Assembly (NCBI RefSeq): GCF_005491205.1
Contig: NZ_CP028036.1
Location: forward strand, 241,150 to 305,149
Length of the DNA: 64,000 nucleotides
From: Nissabacter sp. SGAir0207
Lineage (GTDB): Bacteria; Pseudomonadota; Gammaproteobacteria; Enterobacterales; Enterobacteriaceae
Direction: 5' to 3'
Shown here piece by piece: positions 7,874-16,457 of this stretch. Numbering within the stretch: position 1 is the first letter of the stretch; each line of letters starts with the position of its first letter. The notes beneath the pieces are model-generated. The model saw only the letters and a program-made list of their open reading frames with translations. It ran no database searches and was not told where the DNA came from. Both the position numbers and the translations under genes were made by a program.

Positions 7874-9252
7874 CACCATGAGTTGCGCTTGGACATTTCG
7901 CCTCGCACCGGCGTTGGCCGCGCCTCGTCGTCAAGGGAGGCGGCCTCATCCAGACTGCGGGCACTGGTCTCCGGGGCAAGGAACCAGGAGAAGACCAGCC
8001 CGATGGCGGTGATGCCAGCGGCAATGTACATCGTCGGGCCAATGCCAATATTCTGCAATGACACGGGTACCAGATAGGTGCCAATCGCCGCGCCCACCCG
8101 CGACATTGAGGTGCCGACGCCCACCGCACAGGCGCGGATTTCGGTCGGGAAGATCTCATTCGGGTAGACCAGCTGCAACACCTGCGCCCCGCCGATAAAC
8201 AGCGCGTAGGCACCAAACATCAGCAGAATCAGGATGGAGGGGCCATCGCGCAGCATCCCGAGCATCAGCAGCGCCAGCCCAGACCACAGGAAACTTTGCA
8301 GCAGCAGCTTGCGGCGGCCAAGGCTGTTGACCAGCCGGGTCGCGATGATGCATCCCACCACGAACAGCAGCGTGATCGCCACCGAGCCGTAGGAGGCCCA
8401 GTTTCCGCTCAGGTGCAGCGCCTCCAGCACCTTGGGCGCAAAGGCGTAGACCGCAAACACCGGGATCACCGAGCAGGTCCAGAAGATGGTGACGAACGCC
8501 ATGCGCTTGCCATAGCCGGAGTGCAGCAGGTGCATGAAAGAGAGGTTTTTGCTCTCCGCCTGCACCGGCAGGTTTTTCAGGCTGAAATCCTCGCCATAGA
8601 CGCGGCGGATAATCGCCTCGGCTTCCGCGTGGCGCCCCTTGCTGATCAGCCAGCGGGGGGACTCCGGCGTGCCCAACCGAACCAGCAGCAGCGCCGCGCC
8701 AATGACCGAGGTACTGGCAAGCGCGATGCGCCAGGCGTCCGGGCCGCCAAAGTGCAGGATCGCCTCACCGCTCAGGTAGGCAAGCGCCGCGCCCGCGAAC
8801 CACAGAATCGTCAGGGTCGCCAGACAGGGGCCGCGGTACTTTTTCGGCAGGAACTCCACCAGGAAGGAGGTCGCAACCGGGTACTCAATGCCGACGGCCA
8901 TGCCGCTGGCAAAGCGCAGCGCAAACAACATCTCCCCGCTCTGCACCCAATATTGCGCCAGCGAGCAGACCACAAACAGCGTGGGGCCGACAAAATAGAG
9001 CAGGCGGCGGCCCAGCCGGTCAGTCAATGCCCCACCAATAAAGCCGCCGAAAAAGATGCCAATTAATGCCGAGGCGGCAATTAATCCCTCCCAGAAGGCA
9101 TTTAAACCCAATGCCGGGGAGACCGCAGTCATGGCGATGCCAATAATACTCAGCACATAGCCATCCACAAAGGAACCGCCGCCCGACCGCACGGTTAATA
9201 AACGGTGGAAGCGATTTAATGGAACGTCTTCAACAGAAATGGTATTCGCCAT
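7873..9252 (-). CDS. MFS transporter, sugar/aromatic-acid porter type
   Basis: About 459 residues with twelve predicted membrane spans. Family signatures are GGFIGGALTDRLGRRLLYF (motif A between TM2 and TM3), the PESPRWLISKGR motif after TM6, and NSLGRRKLLL between TM8 and TM9. It sits in the broad Sugar_tr/metabolite:H+ symporter group that imports sugars, inositol or organic and aromatic acids. ATG 9252 is preferred because AGGAG is six bases upstream (ATG 9255 is too close). It ends convergently with the AraC-type gene. Substrate unknown. Confidence 0.85.
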   Translation of the reverse strand: MANTISVEDVPLNRFHRLLTVRSGGGSFVDGYVLSIIGIAMTAVSPALGLNAFWEGLIAASALIGIFFGGFIGGALTDRLGRRLLYFVGPTLFVVCSLAQYWVQSGEMLFALRFASGMAVGIEYPVATSFLVEFLPKKYRGPCLATLTILWFAGAALAYLSGEAILHFGGPDAWRIALASTSVIGAALLLVRLGTPESPRWLISKGRHAEAEAIIRRVYGEDFSLKNLPVQAESKNLSFMHLLHSGYGKRMAFVTIFWTCSVIPVFAVYAFAPKVLEALHLSGNWASYGSVAITLLFVVGCIIATRLVNSLGRRKLLLQSFLWSGLALLMLGMLRDGPSILILLMFGAYALFIGGAQVLQLVYPNEIFPTEIRACAVGVGTSMSRVGAAIGTYLVPVSLQNIGIGPTMYIAAGITAIGLVFSWFLAPETSARSLDEAASLDDEARPTPVRGEMSKRNSW

Positions 9253-9395
9253 CATTAACTCCTGTCTTATATTTTGCGTGACGCCGTAGAGTAAAGAGGG
9301 ATCACACCCGCTGTTATCAGTGCCACAGCAAGAGACGCTGATAATAGCGAGGTAATTTCTCTGGTTTAAACCTAATATGTAAAAGCAGGATAATG

Positions 9396-9417
9396 AATGC
9401 GCCGCCAACGGCGCATT
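9396..9417 (-). terminator. Hairpin after yddG
   Basis: AATGCGCCG (9396-9404), loop CCAA, CGGCGCATT (9409-9417). It lies just downstream of the yddG stop codon, between it and the MFS gene. Confidence 0.6.
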
Positions 9418-9425
9418 ATATTACG

Positions 9426-10337
9426 TTAAGACACTTCACCAGATAGGGCTGGGGATTTTACCGTCCGGGTAGACCACCAGCAGATTAATGACCCAAGGCT
9501 GACCATCGCCGCGCCCTGCCAGAATGAAGGGGTCAGGTGCGAGCGCAGGATAAAGGCCGCCAGCACCGCCGAGATAACCGGAATAAAGTAGGAAGCCGCC
9601 GCCAGCACGGTCACATTGCCGTGCAGGATCCCGACGTTCCAGGCCGCGTAGCCAAAGCCCATTGCCATCGCCGCCAGCGCCAAATTAATCCACACCGGCA
9701 TGGAGAGCGCAAATTCTGGCTGGGGCGAGAGAAAATATTTCACCCACAACGTCAACGCGGTCAGAATAAAGAACAGGGTGATGCCATTACTGCCTTGGGC
9801 AATTCTTTTGGTCACCACACAATAGATGGCCCAGATTACCGCGCCGCTAAAGGCCAGCCCATAGCTTAATGGGTTGATCATCACATTCGCCATAATATCG
9901 TGCAGCGAAAAACCCTGTTCATTGCCCAGTACCCGGCCGATGCCAATAATGGCCAGCAGCAGTCCCGGAATAATCATCAGGCTGGTTTTTTGCCGGTTGA
10001 CCAATACTGACAACATAATAGTCATGCTTGGCCACAGGTAATTCACCATGCCCACCTCAATCGCCTGACGGCTATTGTCGGTAAAGCCCAGTGACAGCGA
10101 GAGGCAAAGCTCATAACAGACAAACAGCACGCTGCCGATGATGAGGTAGTTGCGCGGGAATTTCCTGATGGCGGGAAAGCCGACCGTGAGCAGTAACAGC
10201 AGCGAACTACAGGTGTAGATCATCGCTGCGCCGCCTACGGCCCCGAAGCCTTCACTTACGCTCTTGATCAAGCCGACAATGGCGCTCCAGAGCAGGATGG
10301 CAACCAGTCCAATCAGTGTTGCTTTCTTTTGGGTCAT
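9426..10337 (-). CDS. yddG: Aromatic amino acid exporter YddG (DMT/EamA family)
   Basis: A 303-residue protein with ten predicted TM helices, very similar along its length to E. coli YddG. Matching landmarks are the N-terminus KKATLIGLVAILLWS, QAIEVGMVNYLWPS, PLSYGLAFSGAVIWA, GFGYAAWNVGILHGNV and the C-terminal SFWQGAAMVSLGSLICW. YddG exports aromatic amino acids and some other metabolites across the inner membrane. Here it stands next to and divergent from a GntR-controlled catabolic operon, so it might export a toxic intermediate, but that is speculation. Confidence 0.95.
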   Translation of the reverse strand: MTQKKATLIGLVAILLWSAIVGLIKSVSEGFGAVGGAAMIYTCSSLLLLLTVGFPAIRKFPRNYLIIGSVLFVCYELCLSLSLGFTDNSRQAIEVGMVNYLWPSMTIMLSVLVNRQKTSLMIIPGLLLAIIGIGRVLGNEQGFSLHDIMANVMINPLSYGLAFSGAVIWAIYCVVTKRIAQGSNGITLFFILTALTLWVKYFLSPQPEFALSMPVWINLALAAMAMGFGYAAWNVGILHGNVTVLAAASYFIPVISAVLAAFILRSHLTPSFWQGAAMVSLGSLICWWSTRTVKSPALSGEVS

Positions 10338-10724
10338 CGCCCGATACCTTTGTTAAGTGTGTCATGCAACCTGGATCCGGTTAACTGTTAAATCCAAGTT
10401 AAATTCAGCTTCAAATTATGCGTGCAAACCTGGCCTGTAAATACGCTCCAAGGGGCCAGAGTGCGGGAATGTGATCCTTATCTGAATTCAAATAGAAAAT
10501 AGATTCACCTCATCTCCTTAGTTAATTTACTGATTTTAAATAGCTAAAAATTTCAGTCGCGTAAAATCTTCCTATTAACCTGCATTTTCTTTGTATTTTA
10601 CATGTATACAAATTTTTAACCTCCATTGACCTGCCGGATCGCTGTATGCAAATTGTTAACAAACGCAAGGTATCACTGCTTTGCCCCGGCTGTCTGTGGC
10701 CTGATTTTTACTCTGGAGGTTGAT
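10338..10724. promoter_or_regulatory. Divergent intergenic region (yddG / DapA-like operon) with GntR-type operators
   Basis: This is an AT-rich 387-base region without a gene. Two short palindromes fit the TGT-N2-ACA core used by FCD-type GntR regulators: TGTATACA at 10603-10610 (within ATGTATACAA) and TTGTTAACAA at 10653-10662. The ten bases ATGTATACAA recur at 14480-14489 before the FAD oxidase gene, which links both promoters to the GntR gene at 13685. I see no small gene here. Confidence 0.6.
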
Positions 10725-11627
10725 GTGTTTACATTTGAAGGTATCTACACCCCGGCGATTACCCCCTGCAAGGCGGATGGCAGCATTGATTTCGCTCGTT
10801 TTTCTGAGGTGCTGGAGTCGCTGATTGAGGCCCGCGTCCACGGCATTATCATCGGTGGCTCTACCGGGGAGTACTATGCGCAGACAGCCGAGGAGCGCAT
10901 GGCGCTGGCGGCCCACGCCCGCAAAGTGATTGGCACCCGCCTGCCACTGATTATCGGCACCGGCGCCATCCGCACGGAAGATGCCGTGGCCTTCGCGCAA
11001 CATGCCCGCGAGATCAAGGCCGATGCCATTCTGGTCACCTCCCCACCCTACGCGCTGCCTACCGCACAGGAGAACGCGCACCACGCCCTGACCATCGACG
11101 CCGCCGCACAGCTGCCAATCATGCTCTACAACTACCCCGGCCGCATGGGCATCTCGATGGGCGAGGAGTATTTCGAGGCGGTGAGCCGCTCCCGCAACGT
11201 GGTCGCCATCAAAGAGAGCTCCGGCGACTTCAACAACCTGCACCTGCTGGCCTGCAAATTCCCGCACATTGCCCTCTCCTGCGGCTGGGACGATCAGGCG
11301 CTGGAGTTCTTCGCCTGGGGCGCGCGTAGCTGGGTCTGTGCCGGTTCCAACTTTATCCCGCGTGAACACGTCGCGCTGTATGACGCCTGCGTCCGCGAGA
11401 AGGATTTCGACAAGGGCCGCCGCATCATGGCGGGCATGATGCCGCTGATGGCGTTCCTCGAGCAGGGCAAGTTCGTGCAGTCGATCAAATATGGCTGCGA
11501 ACTGGCGGGCCTGACCGCTGGCCCGGTGCGCGCGCCGCTGCTGGGGCTGACCGACGAGGAGAAAGCCGAGCTGGAGGGCGTGATCGCCGAGGTGAAACGC
11601 AACGTGGCCGCTGCGGTTGCCCAGTAA
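10725..11627 (+). CDS. Dihydrodipicolinate synthase (DapA)/N-acetylneuraminate lyase family protein
   Basis: A 300-residue TIM-barrel class I aldolase-type protein. The Schiff-base lysine is Lys163 (VVAIKESSG), with Tyr135 in MLYNYPGR and the GGSTGEYYAQT substrate-carboxylate loop at about 44-54. The GTG start at 10725 follows CTGGAGGTTGAT and gives the standard N-terminus FEGIYTPAITP. Members act as lyases, dehydratases or deaminases of pyruvate-derived or keto-sugar acids. Followed by an aldehyde dehydrogenase and controlled with a FAD amino-oxidase, it recalls the pyrroline-4-hydroxy-2-carboxylate deaminase step of hydroxyproline breakdown, but the specificity is not proven. This is probably not the housekeeping dapA. 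Confidence 0.85.
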   Translation: MFTFEGIYTPAITPCKADGSIDFARFSEVLESLIEARVHGIIIGGSTGEYYAQTAEERMALAAHARKVIGTRLPLIIGTGAIRTEDAVAFAQHAREIKADAILVTSPPYALPTAQENAHHALTIDAAAQLPIMLYNYPGRMGISMGEEYFEAVSRSRNVVAIKESSGDFNNLHLLACKFPHIALSCGWDDQALEFFAWGARSWVCAGSNFIPREHVALYDACVREKDFDKGRRIMAGMMPLMAFLEQGKFVQSIKYGCELAGLTAGPVRAPLLGLTDEEKAELEGVIAEVKRNVAAAVAQ

Positions 11628-11636
11628 GGAGGCTCC

Positions 11637-13130
11637 ATGACCGACCTGCATACGCTGGCCGACGTAACGGCCATCGCGCGCGAACTGCGCTTCCCTACTC
11701 GCGCCTTCATTGATGGCGAGTTCCGCGCCGCCTCATCGGGCCGTACCTTCGCCACCACCAACCCGGCCACCGGGGAGACGCTGGCAGAATTGGCCGCCTG
11801 CGATGCCAAAGACGTCAACCTGGCCGTCAGCGCCGCGCGGGCGGCGTTTGATGGCGGCAGCTGGAGCCGTTTGGCCCCGGCGGCGCGCAAAGCCGTGCTG
11901 CTGAAACTGGCGGCCCTGATGGAGCAGGAGATCGCCCAACTGGCGGTGCTGGAGAGCTTGGACAGCGGCAAGCCGGTCAGTGAGTGTCTGGCGGTCGATG
12001 TGCCGGAGAGCATCCATGTGCTGAAGTGGCACGCGGAAACCATCGACAAGCTCTATGACCAGAGCGCGCCGGTCGGCCACGGCGCGATGGCGCTGATTGT
12101 GCGTGAGCCGATTGGCGTGGTGGGCTGCGTCCTGCCGTGGAACTTCCCGCTGCTGATGCTGGCATGGAAAATTGGCCCGGCGCTGGCGGCAGGCTGTTCA
12201 CTGGTGGTCAAACCGGCGGAGCAGACCTCGATGACGGCGCTGCGCGTGGCCGAGCTGGCCTGTCAGGCGGGCGTACCGGCCGGGGTGTTCAATGTGGTGA
12301 CCGGGAGCGGTAAAGAGACCGGTGAGCCGATTGGCCTGCACCCGGACATCGACATGGTGAGCTTTACCGGCTCCACCGCCACCGGCCGCCGCTTCCTGCA
12401 CTATGCGGCCGACTCCAACCTGAAAAAAGTGGTGCTGGAGTGCGGTGGCAAAAACCCGGCGATGGTCTTTGACGATGCGCAGGATCTGGCCAGCGTGGCC
12501 GCGCACGTGTTGAATGGCGCGTTCTGGAACATGGGCGAGAACTGCTCCGCCACCTCGCGCCTGCTGGTGCAGGAGGGGGTTAAGGCCCCGCTGCTGGCGT
12601 TGATCGCCGAACAGATCCGCGACTGGAAGATGGGCAACCCGCTTGAGCCGGACAATCGCCTCGGCACCCTGATTTCCGCCGAGCACTTCGAGAAGGTGGA
12701 GAGCTATCTGGCGCTGGCACGTGAGGAGGGGCTGACCGTGCTGCATGGCGGCGACACCGAACAGGGCATGTATGTGCAGCCTACGGTGATTGATGGCGTC
12801 ACCCCGAGCAGCCGCCTGTTCCAGGAGGAGATTTTTGGCCCGGTGCTCTGCGTCACCAGCTTCCGCACGGAAGCCGAGGCGCTGGAGTTGGCCAATGATA
12901 CTCTCTACGGGCTGGCCGCCTCGGTCTACACTAGCACGCTCAGCCGGGCGATCCGCGTCTCCCGGGCGGTACGCGCCGGCACCGTGACGGTCAACTGCTT
13001 CGGTGAGGGGGACGCCACCACGCCATTTGGCGGCTATAAGCAGTCCGGGTTTGGTGGACGCGACAAATCCATCTTTGCCCATGACCAATACACCGAGCTG
13101 AAAACCATCTGGATTGATGCCGAAAGTTAA
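11637..13130 (+). CDS. Aldehyde dehydrogenase, PuuC-like
   Basis: A 497-residue NAD(P)-dependent aldehyde dehydrogenase. The nucleophile is Cys303 (NMGENCSA), the general base is Glu268 (VLECGGKNP), and the nucleotide loop is GSTATG (about 245-250). The C-terminal YTELKTIWID matches PuuC-type enzymes that oxidise 4-(gamma-glutamylamino)butanal, 3-hydroxypropanal or similar semialdehydes. AAGGAGG precedes the ATG, and only nine bases separate it from the DapA-like gene, so the two form an operon. Its probable substrate is the aldehyde produced by the lyase or by the FAD amine oxidase of the same regulon. Confidence 0.9.
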   Translation: MTDLHTLADVTAIARELRFPTRAFIDGEFRAASSGRTFATTNPATGETLAELAACDAKDVNLAVSAARAAFDGGSWSRLAPAARKAVLLKLAALMEQEIAQLAVLESLDSGKPVSECLAVDVPESIHVLKWHAETIDKLYDQSAPVGHGAMALIVREPIGVVGCVLPWNFPLLMLAWKIGPALAAGCSLVVKPAEQTSMTALRVAELACQAGVPAGVFNVVTGSGKETGEPIGLHPDIDMVSFTGSTATGRRFLHYAADSNLKKVVLECGGKNPAMVFDDAQDLASVAAHVLNGAFWNMGENCSATSRLLVQEGVKAPLLALIAEQIRDWKMGNPLEPDNRLGTLISAEHFEKVESYLALAREEGLTVLHGGDTEQGMYVQPTVIDGVTPSSRLFQEEIFGPVLCVTSFRTEAEALELANDTLYGLAASVYTSTLSRAIRVSRAVRAGTVTVNCFGEGDATTPFGGYKQSGFGGRDKSIFAHDQYTELKTIWIDAES

Positions 13131-13142
13131 TTTGCCCCCGGT

Positions 13143-13168
13143 GCCCCGCCTGCTGCCACAGGCGGGGC
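13143..13168 (+). terminator. Hairpin after the aldehyde dehydrogenase gene
   Basis: GCCCCGCCTG (13143-13152), loop CTGCCA, CAGGCGGGGC (13159-13168); a 10-bp perfect stem, weak T run. It lies between the aldehyde dehydrogenase and the small unknown gene. Confidence 0.6.
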
Positions 13169-13191
13169 CCTGTTATCACGCTGGAAGAAGT

Positions 13192-13509
13192 ATGTTCATG
13201 TCAACGCCGCGCTTTGCGGAGGGTTTCCCGGAGAATGTCGGGATCCGGATCGATTTTTATTACTGCCTGCTGGTGGCGCTCGGCCTGTCAAAAAAACAGG
13301 GACGGGTTGCCTCCAGCCGGCAAAAGAATGCCTTTATTTTAAAATGGCTGAAGAATGCCCGTCGTGCGGACAGGTTCAGCCAATATGCCAGCAGTGAAAT
13401 AGAGTGGCTGCGTCAGGAAATATTACGCCGACAGCAGGATAATGATCCAGAGCCGATGCTGCGGCTTATTTACCAATCCGCCCGGCAGTGGCACTATGCC
13501 TGTGCATAA
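13192..13509 (+). CDS. Small protein of unknown function
   Basis: About 105 residues, not recognised. It has a GGAAGAAG site before ATG 13192 (another ATG is at 13198). The middle is basic (KKQGRVASSRQKNAFILKWLKNARR) and the second half looks helical (SSEIEWLRQEILRRQQDNDPEPMLRLIYQSARQW). There is no signal peptide or membrane span. Composition is more AT-rich than the neighbours. It lies between the aldehyde dehydrogenase and the GntR gene, on the same strand, and could be an accessory or regulatory protein. No function is proposed. Confidence 0.55.
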   Translation: MFMSTPRFAEGFPENVGIRIDFYYCLLVALGLSKKQGRVASSRQKNAFILKWLKNARRADRFSQYASSEIEWLRQEILRRQQDNDPEPMLRLIYQSARQWHYACA

Positions 13510-13684
13510 TAATCTACATGACATTTTATCTTGCCCATTTGGCTGATATTTACTTTATTCATCTTCGCCCAGCAAGCCGGAATTATTTTGCGCTATCCAC
13601 CTTTTTTCTGTAGGGTAATTTAATGCCGGCGGCAGTCCTGTGCCGGTGCCAAATTAACCGTGGTCACTTGTTCAGGAGACAATC

Positions 13685-14386
13685 GTGAGATCGTGTAAGA
13701 CAGCGCTGTATGAGGACTTAAAGCGCCTCATTCTGTCGATGGAGCTAGGGCCGGATGAGCTGCTGGATGAAGCCAGCCTGACGGCGCAGTATGGGCTGTC
13801 ACGCACGCCAGTGCGGGAGATTTTCCAGCGTCTGGCGGGAGAGGGCTACCTGGAGATCGTGGAGAAGCGCGGCGTGCGGGTCATCCCGATGAGCTACGCC
13901 ACCCTGCGCAACTTCTTTCTGGTGGCACCCTTAATCTACACCGCCATTGGGCGGCTGGCGGTGCAAAACTTCAAGCCCGCGCAGCTTAAAGCCTTGAAAG
14001 AAGCGCAGAAACGTTTCCGCAAGGCGATGCAACAGCGTGATGCCGAAGCGCTGGCATTGGAGAACAATCGCTTCCACGAGATCATGGGCGAGATGGCGGC
14101 TAACCCCTACCTGCAACCTAGCCTCGACCGGTTGCTGATCGACCACTGCCGCATCGGCCACACCTTTTTCCGGCCGCAGAATGAGGACATGGAACAGCGC
14201 CTGCAACTGGCGGCCGATCACCATGACGCCTTCATTGCCGCGCTGGAGGCACGTGACGAGCGTGCCGTGGTGGATCTGGTGTTTGAGCACTGGGAGCTGT
14301 CACGGGGAAACATGGAGATGTACATCGCCCCGCAGGGCTTGCCCGCCGAGGAGCTGGCCCCGCTTTCTGAAAATGGCAATGCCTGA
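13685..14386 (+). CDS. GntR family transcriptional regulator, FCD type
   Basis: A 233-residue regulator. The N-terminal winged HTH spans about residues 5-70 (LYEDLKRLILSMELGPDELLDEASLTAQYGLSRTPVREIFQRLAGEGYLEIVEKRGVRV), followed by an all-helical FCD ligand domain with metal-ligand-like positions in NNRFHEIMG and DHHDAFIAAL. The GTG at 13685 follows AGGAG at a good distance. The TGT-N2-ACA sites upstream of the DapA-like operon and the FAD oxidase gene fit its family consensus, so it likely represses both until a pathway metabolite binds. Confidence 0.9.
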   Translation: MRSCKTALYEDLKRLILSMELGPDELLDEASLTAQYGLSRTPVREIFQRLAGEGYLEIVEKRGVRVIPMSYATLRNFFLVAPLIYTAIGRLAVQNFKPAQLKALKEAQKRFRKAMQQRDAEALALENNRFHEIMGEMAANPYLQPSLDRLLIDHCRIGHTFFRPQNEDMEQRLQLAADHHDAFIAALEARDERAVVDLVFEHWELSRGNMEMYIAPQGLPAEELAPLSENGNA

Positions 14387-14699
14387 CTGATACTTCTGCC
14401 GGCCCGTGCCGGCAGAAAATCCCGCCCCGACTATTTCAGCAATTATATTGTGCAGCGCATCACAAATCGTTATTTGCCAATGTATACAACAAGTATACGG
14501 TTAGCTATGTTATTTCTTACTGGCGCTGGCTTCCCAGCCAAATAAATAAACCTGACCGGCAAAAATGAAATATCACTCTCTTGCCCGACCGCGACGCCAA
14601 ATTTATTTCATACGCCGACATCGCTGAATAACGTCCTGCACCCTGAATAAGAGGGCGGTGGGGGCGTTAAAATAACAAAAGTAGATTGGAGTAGCCAAA
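14387..14699. promoter_or_regulatory. Intergenic region with terminator and double GntR operator
   Basis: TTCTGCCGGC (14394-14403), loop CCGT, GCCGGCAGAA (14408-14417) forms a terminator-like hairpin overlapping the region's start. Further on, GTATAC occurs twice, at 14482-14487 and 14493-14498, spaced 11 bp (one helical turn). The first copy sits in ATGTATACAA, identical to 10602-10611. This is the probable operator of the FAD oxidase gene. No small gene is apparent. Confidence 0.6.
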
Positions 14700-16019
14700 T
14701 TGCAAAAGATTACGTCCCTGCCTGCTGATGATGCCCTGCCCGGTTGGTACCACACCAGCCCTCCGCGTACCCCTCGCCCCGCGCACGTCGGGCAGAAACA
14801 TGCCCGCTGGGCGGTGGTGGGGGCTGGCCTGACCGGTTTGGCCGCCGCCCGGCAACTGGCGCTCAACTTCCCGGATGATGAGGTGGTGCTGATTGAGGCG
14901 CAGGAGGTGGGATTTGGCCCCTCCGGGCGCAATGCGGGATTTGCCATCGACGTGCCGCATGACATCGGGGCCAAGGACTATATCGGCGACGTGACCACCG
15001 CCAAGCTGGTGCTGAAGCTCAACACCCTGGGGCAGAACATCCTGCGCGGCATCGTTGACCAGCACCAGATCGAGTGCCAGATGTCAGAGTCAGGGAAGTA
15101 TCAGGCCGCCGTCGGGCAGACCGGCGTGGCCGTGCTGGAGGCTTACCGCAGCGGGTTGGAGAAGATTGGCCGCCACGCGGAGATGATCAGCGGCGCGGCG
15201 TTGCCAGACCATATCGGCACCTCCTACTACAAACAGGCGCTCTACATTCCCGGCACCATCCTGTTGCAACCGGCGGCGCTGGTGAAGGGGCTGGCGGAGA
15301 GCCTGCCCGCCAATGTCACCCTCCATGAATACACCCCAATCACCGCCATTGATTACAGTGACAAGGTCACGTTGGTGCATGAGCGCGGCAGCATCACGGC
15401 AGACAAGCTGATCCTGACCAACAACGCCTTCGCCGCGCACTTTGGCTTCCTGCGTGGCCGACTGTTGCCGACCTTCCTCTATGGCAGCCTGACGCGCCCG
15501 CTGACGGCGGAGGAGCAGGCGAAGCTGGGCGGCAAGCCGGTCTGGGGCGTGATCCCGGCCCACCCCTTCGGCAGCACGGTGCGGCGCACGGTGGACAACC
15601 GCATCCTGATCCGCAACAGCTTCAGCTTCCATACCGATGGCCGCCCGCGCGATCGCTATCTGGCGCAGTTCAAGGAGAACCACCGCAAATCCTTCGAGCG
15701 CCGCTTCCCGATGCTCGGGCAGGTCGGTTTTGAGTACTCCTGGAGTGGCGCCATCTGCCTGTCAGAGAACCACGAGGGCTTCTTCGGCCAGCTCGCGCCG
15801 AATGTCTACGGCGCGCTCTGCTGCAACGGGCTGGGGATCACCCGTGGCACCGCCACCGGCACCCTGCTCGCGGACATGATCGCCGGGGAACGCAATGAGC
15901 TGATTGACTTCCTGACCGCCTCGCCCGGCCCGAACAAGACACCGCCAGAGCCGTTCCTGTCGATTGGCGTCAACTCCGTGCTCAAGTGGGGGCAGTTCCG
16001 CGCCGGGCTGGAGGTGTGA
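14700..16019 (+). CDS. FAD-dependent oxidoreductase, DadA/PuuB (gamma-glutamylputrescine oxidase)-like
   Basis: A 439-residue DAO-family flavoprotein. The FAD-binding VVGAGLTGLAAARQL lies at about 39-53, and GFGPSGRNAGF (71-81) is the second conserved block. The C-terminal part, with YSWSGAICLSENHEGFFG and CCNGLGITRGTATG, matches the PuuB/OrdL group. It should oxidise a secondary amine or amino/imino acid to an imine or aldehyde, which the PuuC-like dehydrogenase could oxidise further. The TTG at 14700 has GGAG eight bases upstream. It is monocistronic behind a double GntR operator. Specificity is unproven. Confidence 0.87.
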   Translation: MQKITSLPADDALPGWYHTSPPRTPRPAHVGQKHARWAVVGAGLTGLAAARQLALNFPDDEVVLIEAQEVGFGPSGRNAGFAIDVPHDIGAKDYIGDVTTAKLVLKLNTLGQNILRGIVDQHQIECQMSESGKYQAAVGQTGVAVLEAYRSGLEKIGRHAEMISGAALPDHIGTSYYKQALYIPGTILLQPAALVKGLAESLPANVTLHEYTPITAIDYSDKVTLVHERGSITADKLILTNNAFAAHFGFLRGRLLPTFLYGSLTRPLTAEEQAKLGGKPVWGVIPAHPFGSTVRRTVDNRILIRNSFSFHTDGRPRDRYLAQFKENHRKSFERRFPMLGQVGFEYSWSGAICLSENHEGFFGQLAPNVYGALCCNGLGITRGTATGTLLADMIAGERNELIDFLTASPGPNKTPPEPFLSIGVNSVLKWGQFRAGLEV

Positions 16020-16027
16020 TCCCCGCC

Positions 16028-16061
16028 CCTATACAAACAGATAGTTATACACAGAGATAAT
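16028..16061 (+). promoter_or_regulatory. Tandem TATAC-N5-GATA promoter element before the XapX/kinase operon
   Basis: Two copies occur with a 16-bp period: TATAC (16030-16034)-N5-GATA (16040-16043), then TATAC (16046-16050)-N5-GATAAT (16056-16061). The last box looks like a -10 element, and no good -35 hexamer is present, which suggests an activator-dependent promoter. The same layout is seen before the isochorismatase-like gene (three copies) and, with one clear copy, before the FixJ-like gene at 22800. Confidence 0.55.
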
Positions 16062-16224
16062 AGCCGCTCCCCCGCCCGCGCTTTACACTCCGCCCAGACA
16101 GTGACCCGGCAGGCTCCCTTGCCTGCCGGGCGCTACTCTCCCTGACCCTGTGCCGCTTCTGGTGCTGGCTCGCTAACCCCGCTGCGCCGGCCACTGTCGG
16201 CACGGCTCTATGGCAGGAGGGCCG

Positions 16225-16455
16225 ATGGGCCTACTTATCTCGCTGGGTATGGGCGTGGTGATCGGTGTGATCTACGCGCTGTTGAATGTGAAATCGCCCG
16301 CACCGCCAGCCATTGCGCTGGTGGGCCTGCTCGGCATGATCCTCGGCAGCCAGCTGGCGATGCAGTTTGTCGACCGGGAACCCCCCACCCACGTGTCCGC
16401 GCAACAGGCGGCCCCCGTCGCCTTATCCCACATTGCTACTTCACAAGCAGGCTAA
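16225..16455 (+). CDS. XapX (DUF1427) domain small membrane protein, first copy
   Basis: About 76 residues. Two predicted TM segments (GLLISLGMGVVIGVIYALLNV and PAIALVGLLGMILGSQLAM) flank the signature VKSPAPPAIALVGLLGM, which defines the XapX family. Start 16225 is favoured by AGGAGG at 16215-16220; an ATG at 16210 has no ribosome site. XapX proteins have no established function. It begins an apparent operon XapX-XapX-receiver-giant kinase, which suggests a membrane sensor or accessory role in that signalling system. Confidence 0.88.
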   Translation: MGLLISLGMGVVIGVIYALLNVKSPAPPAIALVGLLGMILGSQLAMQFVDREPPTHVSAQQAAPVALSHIATSQAG

Positions 16456-16457
16456 TT

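Noticed and set aside
10725..11627. The DapA-family gene as the housekeeping lysine-biosynthesis dapA
   Set aside because: It sits in an operon with an aldehyde dehydrogenase and under apparent GntR control, which fits a catabolic lyase better than lysine synthesis.
13685..14386. GntR regulator as a NanR-type sialic acid regulator because of the DapA/NanA-fold neighbour
   Set aside because: No kinase, epimerase or sialic acid transporter genes are near, while amine-oxidation enzymes are; the sialic acid idea has no further support.
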